Origin: Actinomycetota bacterium
Lineage (GTDB): Bacteria > Actinomycetota > Rubrobacteria > Rubrobacterales > Rubrobacteraceae
DNA length: 64,000 nucleotides
Reading direction: 5' to 3'
Assembly: GCA_902810695.1 (NCBI GenBank)
Contig: CADDYV010000001.1
Location: 62,001 to 126,000 of the forward strand
Below the pieces are notes generated by a model. It did not search any database and was not told the DNA's origin. It was given only the letters and a program-made list of their open reading frames with translations. The translations under genes and the position numbers were made by a program. Below, one piece after another: positions 22,770 through 32,055 of the stretch (its first letter is position 1; every line of letters starts with the position of its first letter).

Positions 22770-24022
22770 CGGGCCTGAATGCCGAGCGACACGTTTCCCC
22801 TGGCGTCCATGCGGGCGTTGGGCGCGATGTTTACCTCTGAGGGGTCGTCCCCGGTTCCGGTCAGATACACCCTGGGTTCCTCGATGCCCTCGGTCGGGTC
22901 CGAAACGTAGCGGCGCCACCCCAGATCTTCCCATACGAGCGTGATCACCGGTGTATTGCCGTCCAGACCTACGTTAACCTTCGGCAGCCCGAAGACCCTC
23001 AGTGTAGAGGCGGCGCCGCGGGCGTGTTCGCTGGCGTTGAATAGCGAGATTCCGGCCCTGAGCCTCTTTGCGGGCTCCGAGAGCTTCTCCAACTCCTTCA
23101 GAGCCTCATGCAGCTTTTCGGCGTTCCGGCGGTTCTCCTCTCGCGCTTCACGAAGCTGGTTCTCAAGCGCCTGTATCCTCTCTTCCGCCAGTACCTTCTT
23201 CGCTTCGAGGTCCCGGAGATGGTTTCTATTTTCGTACGCTTCTCCGGTTTCTTCGTGATCTGGGCGACCGGCGGGAGACTCGTTGTCGGCAGTGGCTGCT
23301 GCGGGCTCAATCTCTTTAGCCCTGGGTATCTCTGGTGCGTCTTCGAGCTTCGCCAACCGGTCCTCCAGGCTTGATATCTCCGCCGTGTACCTCTCTACCC
23401 GCCGGTCAAATTCCGCCTCGGCGGCGCGTTTGTGCCGGAGTTTCTCGCCTTCCAGCTCCTTCAGGCGTTCGTTGTAGATCCGCAACTCGGCCTCGCGCTG
23501 GAGATGCGCGCCTCTCAAGCGTTCCTCGAGGTTTCTCCTTTCCGCTTTGCGGCGCTCCTCACTCTGGGTAAATCGTTCCTCCTGCTCCTGGCGCAGCCGT
23601 GACAGCTCCCTGGTGTAACGCTCCTGCAGGGCGCGGTTATCCGCATCTTTCTGGGCTTTGAGCGAGGTGAGGCGCTTCGAGAACTCCTCCTCCGCCGCTT
23701 TCAGCCGTGATGCCTGGGCGCGCCGCAACTCGCGCTCTCGCTTCTCGGCGAGGGCTTTTAGCTTCTGGATCTCCTTTTTGTGCCTGCCCTCAAGCTCCGA
23801 TTGATCCGTGATGGCGGGCAGTTCTGCGGTGTCCTGGCGATGCTCCTCCAGGGCCCTCTCCCGCGCGGCGACCTCTTTCTGTGCCGCCCTCAGGGCCACC
23901 CTCGCCTGACCCAGTTCCTGCCGGAGGGTCGCTACCTCTTCCTCCAGGCTCTCGATAAGCATTCCAGCGGCCTTCATCTGGCCTTCGAGTTCGCTTACCG
24001 GGTCCCTGGCTTCGTCGCTCAC
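22766..24022 (-). CDS. Long coiled-coil protein with a C-terminal globular domain
   Basis: 418 residues. Residues about 10-240 and 270-325 are almost continuous heptad-rich coiled coil (Glu, Lys, Arg, Leu; for example LEEEVATLRQELGQARVALR). They are broken by a proline/acidic linker at about 240-270. The C-terminal 90 residues are globular, with VNVGLDGNTPVITLVWEDLG and VYLTGTGDDPSEVNIAPN. No signal peptide or membrane segment. It could be a scaffold or cytoskeleton-like filament protein; this is inference from architecture only. Start is GTG 24022. Confidence 0.72.
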   Translation of the reverse strand: MSDEARDPVSELEGQMKAAGMLIESLEEEVATLRQELGQARVALRAAQKEVAARERALEEHRQDTAELPAITDQSELEGRHKKEIQKLKALAEKRERELRRAQASRLKAAEEEFSKRLTSLKAQKDADNRALQERYTRELSRLRQEQEERFTQSEERRKAERRNLEERLRGAHLQREAELRIYNERLKELEGEKLRHKRAAEAEFDRRVERYTAEISSLEDRLAKLEDAPEIPRAKEIEPAAATADNESPAGRPDHEETGEAYENRNHLRDLEAKKVLAEERIQALENQLREAREENRRNAEKLHEALKELEKLSEPAKRLRAGISLFNASEHARGAASTLRVFGLPKVNVGLDGNTPVITLVWEDLGWRRYVSDPTEGIEEPRVYLTGTGDDPSEVNIAPNARMDARGNVSLGIQAR

Positions 24023-24116
24023 CTGCTCTTACCTCTCGTTAAAGGTGTGCCCCATCCAGGGTAAACTTTTATTGGCTTCAGGTAAAGGGATCTCCAGACT
24101 CTGCCGGAAAGCGCGC

Positions 24117-24563
24117 TCAGAGGTTTTTCTGGCAGGCGGGGCAGATGCCTTCCACCACCAGCGAGGCGCTGGTTACCTCGTAGGGTGTACTTCCCTGGAT
24201 GCGCGATTTCAGGCCTCCCAGGTCCACGCCCGGAATTTCGGAGACCTCTCCGCACCGGATGCAGCGGATGTCGAGGTGCGGTTTAGTGTTCACGTCGTAG
24301 CGGATGGGAGACTCCGACCAGCGTTTGGAACTGATAATCCCGATATCCTCCAGAACCGAGAGCGCCTGGTAGACGGTACCCAGGGCGACACGGGGGTTTT
24401 TCTTCTTGACTATCAGGTACACATCCTCCGCCGAGGGATGACCGCTGGTTTCCCCCAACGCTTCGAGCACCGCCCGACGCTGCGAAGTCAGGGTGTAGCC
24501 CGACCTGCGAAACTTTTCCCTTATGTCCTCGTCTATCTTGGTTGGCATCTCAGCAATATTCAA
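24117..24563 (-). CDS. Fur-family metalloregulator (PerR/Zur-like), copy 1
   Basis: About 143-148 residues. N-terminal winged helix with GYTLTSQRRAVLEALGE and ALGTVYQALSVLEDIG; C-terminal dimerisation domain with metal-site residues in HLDIRCIRCGEV, and a structural zinc site CIRC plus CPAC. It represses genes in response to Fe, Mn, Zn or peroxide; the exact metal cannot be told. The start is either TTG 24563 or ATG 24548; neither has a good ribosome binding site. It is divergent from sppA with 66 bp between. An AT-rich TTATTGATTGAATATT there could be an operator. Confidence 0.88.
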   Translation of the reverse strand: MNIAEMPTKIDEDIREKFRRSGYTLTSQRRAVLEALGETSGHPSAEDVYLIVKKKNPRVALGTVYQALSVLEDIGIISSKRWSESPIRYDVNTKPHLDIRCIRCGEVSEIPGVDLGGLKSRIQGSTPYEVTSASLVVEGICPACQKNL

Positions 24564-24629
24564 TCAATAACCATTCCTGATCCGAAGTTTATCATAAGGC
24601 GTCTGCCGCGCCGGGTGTAACATATCCAG

Positions 24630-26315
24630 ATGATGTCCATAGCGTTCATCCTGTTGGTCAACCTGATCCGTCTCCTGCGGAATACCTGGAGAAGTTTATT
24701 CAAGAAGCCGCCGGATTATGTCTGGATCGAGGTGAGCGGAGATCTCCCGGAGTTCGAGCGGAGGATGGGGTTTCTGAGACGGCGGCTCACACCCGGACCT
24801 GCGCCGCAGAGCCTTGAAAGGATAAGGGGGATGCTGGATCGCACCCTGGCTGATGGCCGCGTGAAGGGCGTGGTGCTCCGGGTGCAGAGTTTGAGCGCCG
24901 GTTGGACGGCCCTCGAAGAGCTGCGGCGCGATATCTCGGATTTCCGCGAGCGCGGCGGGCGGGCCGTGGCGTACCTCGTCGAGGCTGACTCCGGATCCTA
25001 CTACCTGGCGTGCGCCGCGGATGAAATCTTCGCCACCCCGCTCTCGACCCTCGGGATAGTCGGCCTGCGCACGCGGGTGAACTTCCTCAAGGACGCCCTG
25101 GCTCGAACCGGCATCGAGGCGGAAGTGATCGCGGTCTCCCCATACAAATCCGCAGGGGATATCTTTGCCCGCAACGACTTCTCAAAAGAGTCGCGCGAGC
25201 AGGCCGAGCGGCTCCTCGAAGGCAGGTTTAAAGAACTTGTAGACGCTATCTCCAGAGGCAGGAAGATCCCCGCGGAAGAAGTGCGGGCGAAGATAGACCG
25301 CGCTCCCTACGACGCTTGCAGAGCCCTCGATGCAGGCTTGCTCGATGGCGTTTGCTACGAGGATGAGCTTCCAGAGAAGCTCGGGACCGACGAAAACAGG
25401 GCAAAACTGGCCGAATGGGGAGACGCGCAGCAGGCCCTGAAGGTTCCCTACAGGCGGGCGGCGAGGCAGCGGGTCGGGCTGGTGAGTTTGTCGGGGACCA
25501 TAGTGCGAGGGAGGAGTCGGAGGTTGCCGCTTCCACTGCCGCTTCTCGGCTCCGAGCAGGCCGGAAGCGAGTCTATCCTGGGAGCGTTGCGGGCTGCGGA
25601 GAAGAACAGGCGGGTTGCGGCGGTGCTCTTTCACGTGGACTCCGGGGGTGGGGATGCGCTGGCTTCGGATTTGATCTGGCGCGAGGTCGAGCGCATCCGG
25701 CGCAAGAAGCCCGTCGTCGTGCTGATGGGCTCCGCCGCGGCCTCCGGCGGCTACTACGTCTCGGCGGCTGCAAACCACATCGTAGCCCGGCGCACCACGA
25801 TCACGGGCTCCATAGGAGTCCTGATCACGCGCCCCGTCGCCACCAGACTGTACGGCAGACTCGGCGTGAACCCCGTCTCCCTGGAGCGCGGAGCGCGCGC
25901 GGGCATCTTCGACGAGAGTCGCCGCCCTGCCGCGGATGAGCTGGAAGTCCTCGAAGAGCAGCTTCGCAGCATCTACGACGAATTCAAGGACCGCGTGGTA
26001 CGCGGGAGAGGGATAGAGGTGGGAGCTTTAGAGAGCATCGCCGGTGGCCGCGTCTGGAACGGCGCCGAAGCCCGCGAGCGCGGGCTGGTAGACGAGTTGG
26101 GCGGCTTTGCATCCGCTCTGCGCAAAGCCGCGGAACTGGGGGGGATAGAGCGTCTTTCCTCCGAGACCCTGCTGAAAATATCTCCCCCGAGGAACAGCCG
26201 TCCGACTCCCGGTGAGCTTGCGGAGGTTCTGGAGGTCGTGAGAGCGTCGCTATCGGATCTGCGGGCTGGCGGCGTGTGGGCGGCGAGGCCGTATGAGATC
26301 TCCGACGGCTGGTAG
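24630..26315 (+). CDS. sppA: Signal peptide peptidase SppA, long (67K) type
   Basis: 561 residues, two tandem protease-like domains as in E. coli SppA. The N-terminal hydrophobic segment (IAFILLVNLIRLL) anchors it to the membrane. The general-base Lys is Lys173 in SPYKSAGD and the nucleophile Ser372 in AAASGGYYVS, matching the Lys (N-half) and Ser (C-half) arrangement of the 67K type. It degrades released signal peptides in the membrane. It is divergent from the Fur-family gene. Confidence 0.9.
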   Translation: MMSIAFILLVNLIRLLRNTWRSLFKKPPDYVWIEVSGDLPEFERRMGFLRRRLTPGPAPQSLERIRGMLDRTLADGRVKGVVLRVQSLSAGWTALEELRRDISDFRERGGRAVAYLVEADSGSYYLACAADEIFATPLSTLGIVGLRTRVNFLKDALARTGIEAEVIAVSPYKSAGDIFARNDFSKESREQAERLLEGRFKELVDAISRGRKIPAEEVRAKIDRAPYDACRALDAGLLDGVCYEDELPEKLGTDENRAKLAEWGDAQQALKVPYRRAARQRVGLVSLSGTIVRGRSRRLPLPLPLLGSEQAGSESILGALRAAEKNRRVAAVLFHVDSGGGDALASDLIWREVERIRRKKPVVVLMGSAAASGGYYVSAAANHIVARRTTITGSIGVLITRPVATRLYGRLGVNPVSLERGARAGIFDESRRPAADELEVLEEQLRSIYDEFKDRVVRGRGIEVGALESIAGGRVWNGAEARERGLVDELGGFASALRKAAELGGIERLSSETLLKISPPRNSRPTPGELAEVLEVVRASLSDLRAGGVWAARPYEISDGW

Positions 26316-26362
26316 TATCTATTTATTTACGAACAACGCATGATCTGAAACAAGGGAGGGAT

Positions 26363-27550
26363 TTGAGCGCGGTAGCCGAAAGAAGCGTTGACAGGCGGGG
26401 GATGGGCACCCTCTCCGCGGGGCATCTCTTTACGGACGTGAACCAGGGAGCGGTGGCGGCCCTGATCCCGTACCTGGTATCTGAAAGGGGAATCTCTCTG
26501 GCTGCGGCGGGCACCCTGATGCTCGCGGCGACGGTTAGCTCTTCGGTGGTGCAGCCGCTTTTCGGGGTGTTCTCGGACAACAAGCCGCTGCCGGCGTTGA
26601 TGCCGCTTGGCGTTCTGCTCGCCGGGGTTGGGATCGCGCTCGCCGGGATCGCGCCGAGTTACCCGCTGATACTGCTGTGCGTGGTCCTGAGCGGGCTCGG
26701 AGTCGCCGCGTTCCATCCGGAGGCTGCTCGATTCGCCAACTACGTGTCCTCGAGTTCCGGCCGGGCGCGGGGGATGAGCTTCTTCTCGGTCGGGGGAAAC
26801 ATAGGCTTCGCACTCGGACCGGCCCTGACCACGCCGCTGGTCGTGGCGTTCGGGCTTCCGGGCGCGCTTTTTCTGATACTGCCAGCCGGGATCATGGCCG
26901 CCGTTTTATTCCACGAACTCCCCCGGCTGCGGAGTTTCAGGCCCAAGAAGATCGAGAGAAAAGATGGCTCTCCGGCAAACGAACCGGAGGCGTGGGGGCC
27001 GTTCGTGCGGATGACGCTGGTAGTGGCGGTGCGCTCGTTTGTTTACTTCGGGCTGGTCTCGTTCGTGGCTTCCTACTACTATCAGGTGCTCGGCACTTCG
27101 GCGGCGTTGGGAAACGCAGCACTGACGGTGATGCTCGGCGCTGGCGCGGTGGGAACCCTGGTCGCAGGTCCCCTCGCCGACAGATTCGGGCGCAGGACGA
27201 TACTTTTGGCCTCGATGGCCTTGCTCCCGGTCTTGCTCTTCGTCTTTGCCTTCCTCGGACCTTTCCCCGGGATGGTGGTGCTCGCGCTCGTCGGGGCGGC
27301 GACCATCGGGACCTTCGGGGTTACCACGGTCATGGGCCAGGAGTACCTGCCGGCCAGGATTGGGTTCGCCGCGGGCATAACGATGGGTTTCTCCATCGGG
27401 CTCGGTGGGGTGGGGGCCGTGCCGCTCGGGGCGCTCGCAGACCACATGGGGTTGCACTTCATGGTGCTGGTCCTGGCGGCGTTGCCGCTGGCCGGGTTCG
27501 CCCTCACCCTGACCCTGCCGCGCAAAGTGCACGCTTCTTCGGGACTTTGA
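26363..27550 (+). CDS. MFS efflux transporter, fosmidomycin-resistance (Fsr)-like
   Basis: 395 residues, twelve predicted membrane segments. Features match the Fsr group: GHLFTDVNQGAVAALIPYLV in TM1, VQPLFGVFSDNKP after TM2, and AAFHPEAARFANY after TM4. The C-half has GPLADRFGRR. The substrate is unknown. TTG 26363 is set by GGGAGGG 5 nt upstream. It follows sppA at 47 bp and may be co-transcribed. Confidence 0.87.
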   Translation: MSAVAERSVDRRGMGTLSAGHLFTDVNQGAVAALIPYLVSERGISLAAAGTLMLAATVSSSVVQPLFGVFSDNKPLPALMPLGVLLAGVGIALAGIAPSYPLILLCVVLSGLGVAAFHPEAARFANYVSSSSGRARGMSFFSVGGNIGFALGPALTTPLVVAFGLPGALFLILPAGIMAAVLFHELPRLRSFRPKKIERKDGSPANEPEAWGPFVRMTLVVAVRSFVYFGLVSFVASYYYQVLGTSAALGNAALTVMLGAGAVGTLVAGPLADRFGRRTILLASMALLPVLLFVFAFLGPFPGMVVLALVGAATIGTFGVTTVMGQEYLPARIGFAAGITMGFSIGLGGVGAVPLGALADHMGLHFMVLVLAALPLAGFALTLTLPRKVHASSGL

Positions 27551-27649
27551 TCGCATCCCTCCTGTGATTGTGGCCTCATCTACCACTCCGCGTTCGGATA
27601 GTATGAGCGGTATGAAACCGGAATCCCGAACGAGCTCTAGCCCGACAAA

Positions 27650-30109
27650 TTGAGGTTCTTCTACGGTCTGGGAACCCTGATCTACCGCTACCGGTGGGCG
27701 GTCGTGCTGCTGTGGGTGGCGTTGCTACTGACCAGCGCGTTCTTCGCGCCGCATCTCTCCGCGCGTCTCAAGGGAGGGGGATTCGGTGGCGCGGATATGG
27801 AGTCCCAGCGCGTCCAGAGCTTAATGAATAACCGCTTCGGCGTATCCTCGACGACGCTGAACGTGGTCTTCGTGGGCAAGAACAAAAACCTCTCCGCCAG
27901 AAGCCGTGAGTTCCAGGCTGCTGAGAAGCGGGCGCTGAGCGGGGTTCGCAAGATGCCGAACGTGAACCTGGTGAGCACCTACGCCGAGAGCAAAGATCCG
28001 CACATGATTTCGAAGGACGGGAAGAAGAGTTACGCGGTGGTCGGCTTCGACGTGCCGGAAGATAAAGCTCAGGATATGGTGGACGAGGTGCGCGCGAAGG
28101 TGCGCTCCGACGAACTGAAAGCCTACGTTACCGGCCCTCCCGCAGTGTATCTGGATATCGTGCAGGCCTCGAACGAGGACGTGCGGCACGCGGAGAAGTT
28201 CGCCTTCCCATTCGCGCTGGTGATCCTGCTCGTTGCCTTCGGGACCGTAATCGCCGCCGGAGTTCCGGTGGCGATCGGCGGTGCGAGCGTGCTCACGGCC
28301 ATTGCCACCCTCTACTTCATCTCCGGAGTCTACGACCTGTCCGTGTTCGTACTTAGCATCGCCACAATGCTGGGCCTGGGACTCGGAATAGACTACGCGC
28401 TTTTCGCCGTGAGCCGTTTTAGGGAGGAGCTGGAAAGTCATCCGGTCTCCGAGGCCGTACCCAGAACGGTCTCGACCGCCGGGAGATCCATCTTCTTCTC
28501 GGGTAGTACGGTCCTGATCGGGCTTTCCGGGCTGTTGTTTTTCCCGTTTATGTTCATGCGCTCGATGGGGCTTGCGGGGGTGGTCGTGGTCTTCATATCC
28601 GTGCTCGCGGCCCTCACGTTGCTTCCTGCAACTTTAGGCATCCTGGGACACCGGATCAACGCCCTCTCCATACGCCGGAGCCGGGGAGCGCCGGGAGTGG
28701 GGTTCTGGGGCCGGAGCGCGAGTTTCGTGATGGGCCATCCCATCCTCGTGCTAGTCGGCGTGGCGGGGATCCTCTCCACCCTTCTCTATCCGGTAGGGCA
28801 CATGAAGCTCGGCCTCCCCGCGGCGAGCGCGCTGCCCAAGAAGTACGAGTCCCGCGCCGGGGACGACATCCTCAAAAAGGACTTCGACTACGCCAGCCTG
28901 AACCCGGTCCAGATCGTCGCCACCACCTCCGCCAGACCAATCAGCGCCGAAGGTCTCGCCGACATAAAGAAGCTCGACGAACAGATTGAATCCACCGGAG
29001 ACGTAACCGGCGTGCAGAGCGTCTACACCATCGGCGAGAAGGGCGCGAAAGCCTACGCAAAGCGCGTCGAAGCGGCCCGCAGCAAGGCCAGGGCCGACGC
29101 CAAAAAACGGGTTGATGAGATCGTGCGAAAAAAGACCTCGCGGATAAAGAGCCGCTACGGTTACGTCCCGCCGGGGACAGAGGAGAGAATCCGCTCGGCA
29201 GCCAACAAGCAGGTCGAGCAGAACCTGAAAGAGCGCCTGCCCACTCTGCCGAAAGGTATCTCAGCCAATGGCAAGGTTACGCCCGAAGGGGTGGCGAACT
29301 TCCTGAAGCTACCTGAGGCGAGGAAGTCGAAGAAAATCCAGAGCGCCATAGACACCAACGTTGCCGGAGACAGGACGCTCTTGCAGGCTACGACCGAGGC
29401 CGACCCCTACAGCGAGCGCGCCCGCGCAGCCGTGGGTGACATCAGGGCCATAAAGCCTCCTGAAGGGATGAGCATCCTGGTCGGGGGGCTCTCTGCGGGG
29501 CAGAAGGACTTTATCACCAGCCTCTACGGGAAGGCGCCCTACGCGGCGGCTTTCGTCCTCGGGGTTACGTTCGTGATCCTCTTTCTGACCTTCCGCTCGA
29601 TTTTTCTGCCGCTGAAGGCGGTGATCGTAAACATCCTGAGCCTGACGGCGAGCTTCGGAGCGATGGTCTTCGTGTTCCAGGACGGGCACTTCTCCAACTT
29701 GCTGAACTTTACGCCCCTCGGCTTCGTGGATGCGACGCTCCCGATCCTGATGTTCTGCACGGTCTTCGGGGTCTCGATGGACTACGAGGTTTTCCTGCTC
29801 TCCCGCATCCGGGAAGCCTACGAGAGCGGAGACTCGAACACCGCCAGCGTCGCCAAGGGACTCACCTCGACAGCCGGTATCATCACCTCGGCGGCGGCGA
29901 TCGTGATCGTGGTGACCGGAGCCTTCGCCTTCACCGGCATCATCCTCACCAAAGCCGTGGGACTGGGCCTCGCCGTGGCCGTCTTCGTGGACGCCACCAT
30001 CATCCGCATCCTGCTCGTCCCCGCCGCCATGCGCATCCTCGGCGACTGGAACTGGTGGCCCGCCGGTCGCAGAAAAGTCTTCAGAAGCGGAGATAAGATT
30101 AATTCTTGA
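27650..30109 (+). CDS. MMPL-family RND transporter
   Basis: 819 residues. Twelve predicted membrane segments in a 1+5, 1+5 pattern with two large external loops (about 40-170 and 400-590). Both halves have MMPL signatures: GLGLGIDYALFAVSRFREE in TM4-like position of the first half and FGVSMDYEVFLLSRIREA in the second. In actinobacteria MMPL proteins export lipids or hydrophobic compounds; substrate unknown. The second loop contains a Lys/Arg-rich coiled region (KRVEAARSKARADAKKRVDE). TTG 27650 gives the canonical N-terminus but has no visible ribosome binding site. Confidence 0.92.
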   Translation: MRFFYGLGTLIYRYRWAVVLLWVALLLTSAFFAPHLSARLKGGGFGGADMESQRVQSLMNNRFGVSSTTLNVVFVGKNKNLSARSREFQAAEKRALSGVRKMPNVNLVSTYAESKDPHMISKDGKKSYAVVGFDVPEDKAQDMVDEVRAKVRSDELKAYVTGPPAVYLDIVQASNEDVRHAEKFAFPFALVILLVAFGTVIAAGVPVAIGGASVLTAIATLYFISGVYDLSVFVLSIATMLGLGLGIDYALFAVSRFREELESHPVSEAVPRTVSTAGRSIFFSGSTVLIGLSGLLFFPFMFMRSMGLAGVVVVFISVLAALTLLPATLGILGHRINALSIRRSRGAPGVGFWGRSASFVMGHPILVLVGVAGILSTLLYPVGHMKLGLPAASALPKKYESRAGDDILKKDFDYASLNPVQIVATTSARPISAEGLADIKKLDEQIESTGDVTGVQSVYTIGEKGAKAYAKRVEAARSKARADAKKRVDEIVRKKTSRIKSRYGYVPPGTEERIRSAANKQVEQNLKERLPTLPKGISANGKVTPEGVANFLKLPEARKSKKIQSAIDTNVAGDRTLLQATTEADPYSERARAAVGDIRAIKPPEGMSILVGGLSAGQKDFITSLYGKAPYAAAFVLGVTFVILFLTFRSIFLPLKAVIVNILSLTASFGAMVFVFQDGHFSNLLNFTPLGFVDATLPILMFCTVFGVSMDYEVFLLSRIREAYESGDSNTASVAKGLTSTAGIITSAAAIVIVVTGAFAFTGIILTKAVGLGLAVAVFVDATIIRILLVPAAMRILGDWNWWPAGRRKVFRSGDKINS

Positions 30110-30144
30110 TCCTGGTAGGGTAGAGGAATAAACTACTTTTCGAT

Positions 30145-30561
30145 ATGGTCGAGTTTGAGCGGATACTCAAGGATCGGGGCTACCGTCTGACCAACCAGCG
30201 GCGGGCGGTAGTGAGGGAGCTGGAAGGGGCGCGGCATCTTTCTGCGGAGGATATCTACGACCGGCTCAGGGAGGAGCACCCGGAGCTTGGTCTCTCGACG
30301 GTCTACCGGACGCTGGACCTCCTGACCGAGCTTGGCATCGTTCGCAAGGACGATTTCGGCGAGGGATACTCGCGCTACGAGTTGGCAACCGAGAGGATGC
30401 ACCACCACGCCCGCTGCCAGGAATGCGGCAGGGTCATAGAGTTCAACGAGGAGCTGATGGAGTACCTGGCCCTGCAAGTCGAGCGTGAAACCGGATTCGT
30501 TACCGACTGGCATGAGATCACGCTGTACGGACGCTGTGCCGAGTGCGCCGCGCGGGATTAG
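30145..30561 (+). CDS. Fur-family metalloregulator, copy 2
   Basis: 138 residues. HTH segment GYRLTNQRRAVVRELEGA and LGLSTVYRTLDLLTELG; metal-binding MHHHARCQECGRVIEF, and a second zinc pair CAEC near the C-terminus. Compared with the 24117 copy it keeps the HHH cluster of Fur/Zur/PerR sensors, whereas copy 1 has HLD at the corresponding place. The two may therefore sense different metals or oxidants. It follows the MMPL gene after 35 bp. Confidence 0.9.
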   Translation: MVEFERILKDRGYRLTNQRRAVVRELEGARHLSAEDIYDRLREEHPELGLSTVYRTLDLLTELGIVRKDDFGEGYSRYELATERMHHHARCQECGRVIEFNEELMEYLALQVERETGFVTDWHEITLYGRCAECAARD

Positions 30562-30591
30562 AGACGCTGACGCCTCGGCTTTCTGGCGGTG

Positions 30592-31350
30592 CTAGACCGT
30601 GAACTTCAGCCCATCTTTAGCCACGACGACTTCTCCTGAGTAGCCGCGCCCGATTTCGGATACTAGGTCGAGCCTGTCGGCTGTCGGGTAGATGTGGGTT
30701 ACCACCACCCGCTCGACGCCGGCTTCGCTGGCGATCCGGGCTACTCCGCCCGGGGTAAGGTGCCCTGGCACCGGGGCATCGTCGGGGAAGGAGCACTCGG
30801 AGAGCAGGGTGTGCGCTCCGCGCGCCAGATTCACGACTGACTCGCTGTATTCGGTGTCGCCGGTGTAGACGAGGGAGCCACCTTCCGTCTCCAGGCGGTA
30901 GGCGATACTCTCGGGGCGGTGCTGCGCTGGAGCCCACCGGATGCGGCAGCCTGGAAACTCCACGGGAAAGGCGCATTCGTGCGGTAGCTGTGATATCTCC
31001 GTCTCGTAATCGCCGAGCATCCACTCTCCCCAGACGGCGATGATCTTGCTCCAGAAATCTTCGAATGGTTCGGGGCCGTAGATGGCGAGCGGCCGGGTGC
31101 GCGGTTCCGTGGCGCCGTAGTTTATGGAGAAGAGCAGCGGCACGACGTCGGAGGTGTGGTCGGGGTGGAAGTGGGTGAAGAAGATGCGGTCGGTGGCGAA
31201 GGGGTCGAGACCTGCGCGGAGCATCCCGCGGACGGCGCCGGAGCCCAGGTCAAGCACGAGCATCTCTCCGCCTGTCTCTACAACCACACAACTCTGCCTG
31301 CGGGCGAGGCGCGGCACCACGGTTCCCGAACCGACGACCGTTATCTCCAG
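30592..31350 (-). CDS. MBL-fold hydrolase, RNase Z-like, with a probable CTG start
   Basis: About 252 residues. Zinc motif THFHPDHTSDV, later TGDTEYSESV and a C-terminal VVVTHIYP. The first ATG/GTG/TTG in frame is GTG 31320, but the ten codons before it encode LEITVVGSGTVV, exactly the usual N-terminus of this family. An in-frame TAG (31354-31356) lies just upstream, so the start must be CTG 31348-31350 (or ATA). A GGGAGG at 31358-31363 lies 7 nt from the CTG. The stop of the upstream PAP2 gene falls inside this stretch, so the two are coupled. Confidence 0.85.
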   Translation of the reverse strand: MEITVVGSGTVVPRLARRQSCVVVETGGEMLVLDLGSGAVRGMLRAGLDPFATDRIFFTHFHPDHTSDVVPLLFSINYGATEPRTRPLAIYGPEPFEDFWSKIIAVWGEWMLGDYETEISQLPHECAFPVEFPGCRIRWAPAQHRPESIAYRLETEGGSLVYTGDTEYSESVVNLARGAHTLLSECSFPDDAPVPGHLTPGGVARIASEAGVERVVVTHIYPTADRLDLVSEIGRGYSGEVVVAKDGLKFTV

Positions 31351-31353
31351 TTT

Positions 31354-31962
31354 CTAGCCTCCCTTCTCTTTTCGAAAAGCCCACGCGAGCCCGGCTGCTC
31401 CCAGGAGAGCGCCGCCAATGGTATCCGAGGCCCAGTGCGTCCCCAGGTATACCCGGCTCGATATCATGCTTGCCAGGAAGATCAGGATGAATATGCGCGT
31501 CGCCCGGCTCTCGGAGAGTGCGAAGAGCGAGCCCAGCACGAGGACCGTCCGGATCACATGCCCGCTCGGATACGGGAAGCGATGGTCTACCTGCACGAGC
31601 GGTGTGGGGTCCGGCACGCGGCTGATCCCGACGGGCATAGCCGGCTGCGGCAGCAGCATCTTCATCGCATACTCCAGCGTGCCCGTTGCGAAGAAAGCTA
31701 TGATTAGTCGCCTGGAGAGCGAGCGGTGGCCGCCGAGGAATAAAGACGCGGTTAGCGCGAGGAAGGCGGATCCGGCGATCTCCACGCTTCCGGCTATGGA
31801 GAGGAGCCGACCGAGGTCATCTAGCGGCTCTGAGGCTCGGGCTCGGGCCGAGCGGAACGCCCAGAAGTCGAACTCCTGCAACCATCCGCTTCCGACGACT
31901 GCGGAAAAAGCGGTAAAGGTTCCAGCCAGTAGAGGGAACGCGGCGCTGCCAGGGCTTTTCAT
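31354..31962 (-). CDS. PAP2-family membrane phosphatase
   Basis: About 202 residues with five to six membrane segments. The PAP2 catalytic motifs are visible: FPYPSGHVIRTVLVLG (PSGH) and SSRVYLGTHWASDTIGG (SR..LGTHW.SD). These enzymes dephosphorylate lipid phosphates such as undecaprenyl pyrophosphate or phosphatidic acid at the outer face of the membrane. ATG 31962. Its stop codon overlaps the ribosome-binding region of the MBL gene that follows, so the pair is an operon. Confidence 0.88.
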   Translation of the reverse strand: MKSPGSAAFPLLAGTFTAFSAVVGSGWLQEFDFWAFRSARARASEPLDDLGRLLSIAGSVEIAGSAFLALTASLFLGGHRSLSRRLIIAFFATGTLEYAMKMLLPQPAMPVGISRVPDPTPLVQVDHRFPYPSGHVIRTVLVLGSLFALSESRATRIFILIFLASMISSRVYLGTHWASDTIGGALLGAAGLAWAFRKEKGG

Positions 31963-32000
31963 GAGTTAAGAGCTTAGCAGAGAGCGAAGCGCCAAACACA

Positions 32001-32025
32001 AGAAAGGGCTGGAAAGCTCCAGCCC
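32001..32025 (-). terminator. Intrinsic terminator of the sigma factor gene
   Basis: On the minus strand, stem GGGCTGG/CCAGCCC (32019-32025 with 32006-32012), loop AGCTTT, then TTTCTTGTGTTT. It lies 31 bp past the stop of the sigma gene that is read from the same strand. Confidence 0.8.
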
Positions 32026-32055
32026 TCTATTCCCCGGAAAATGTTTTACGGAAGT

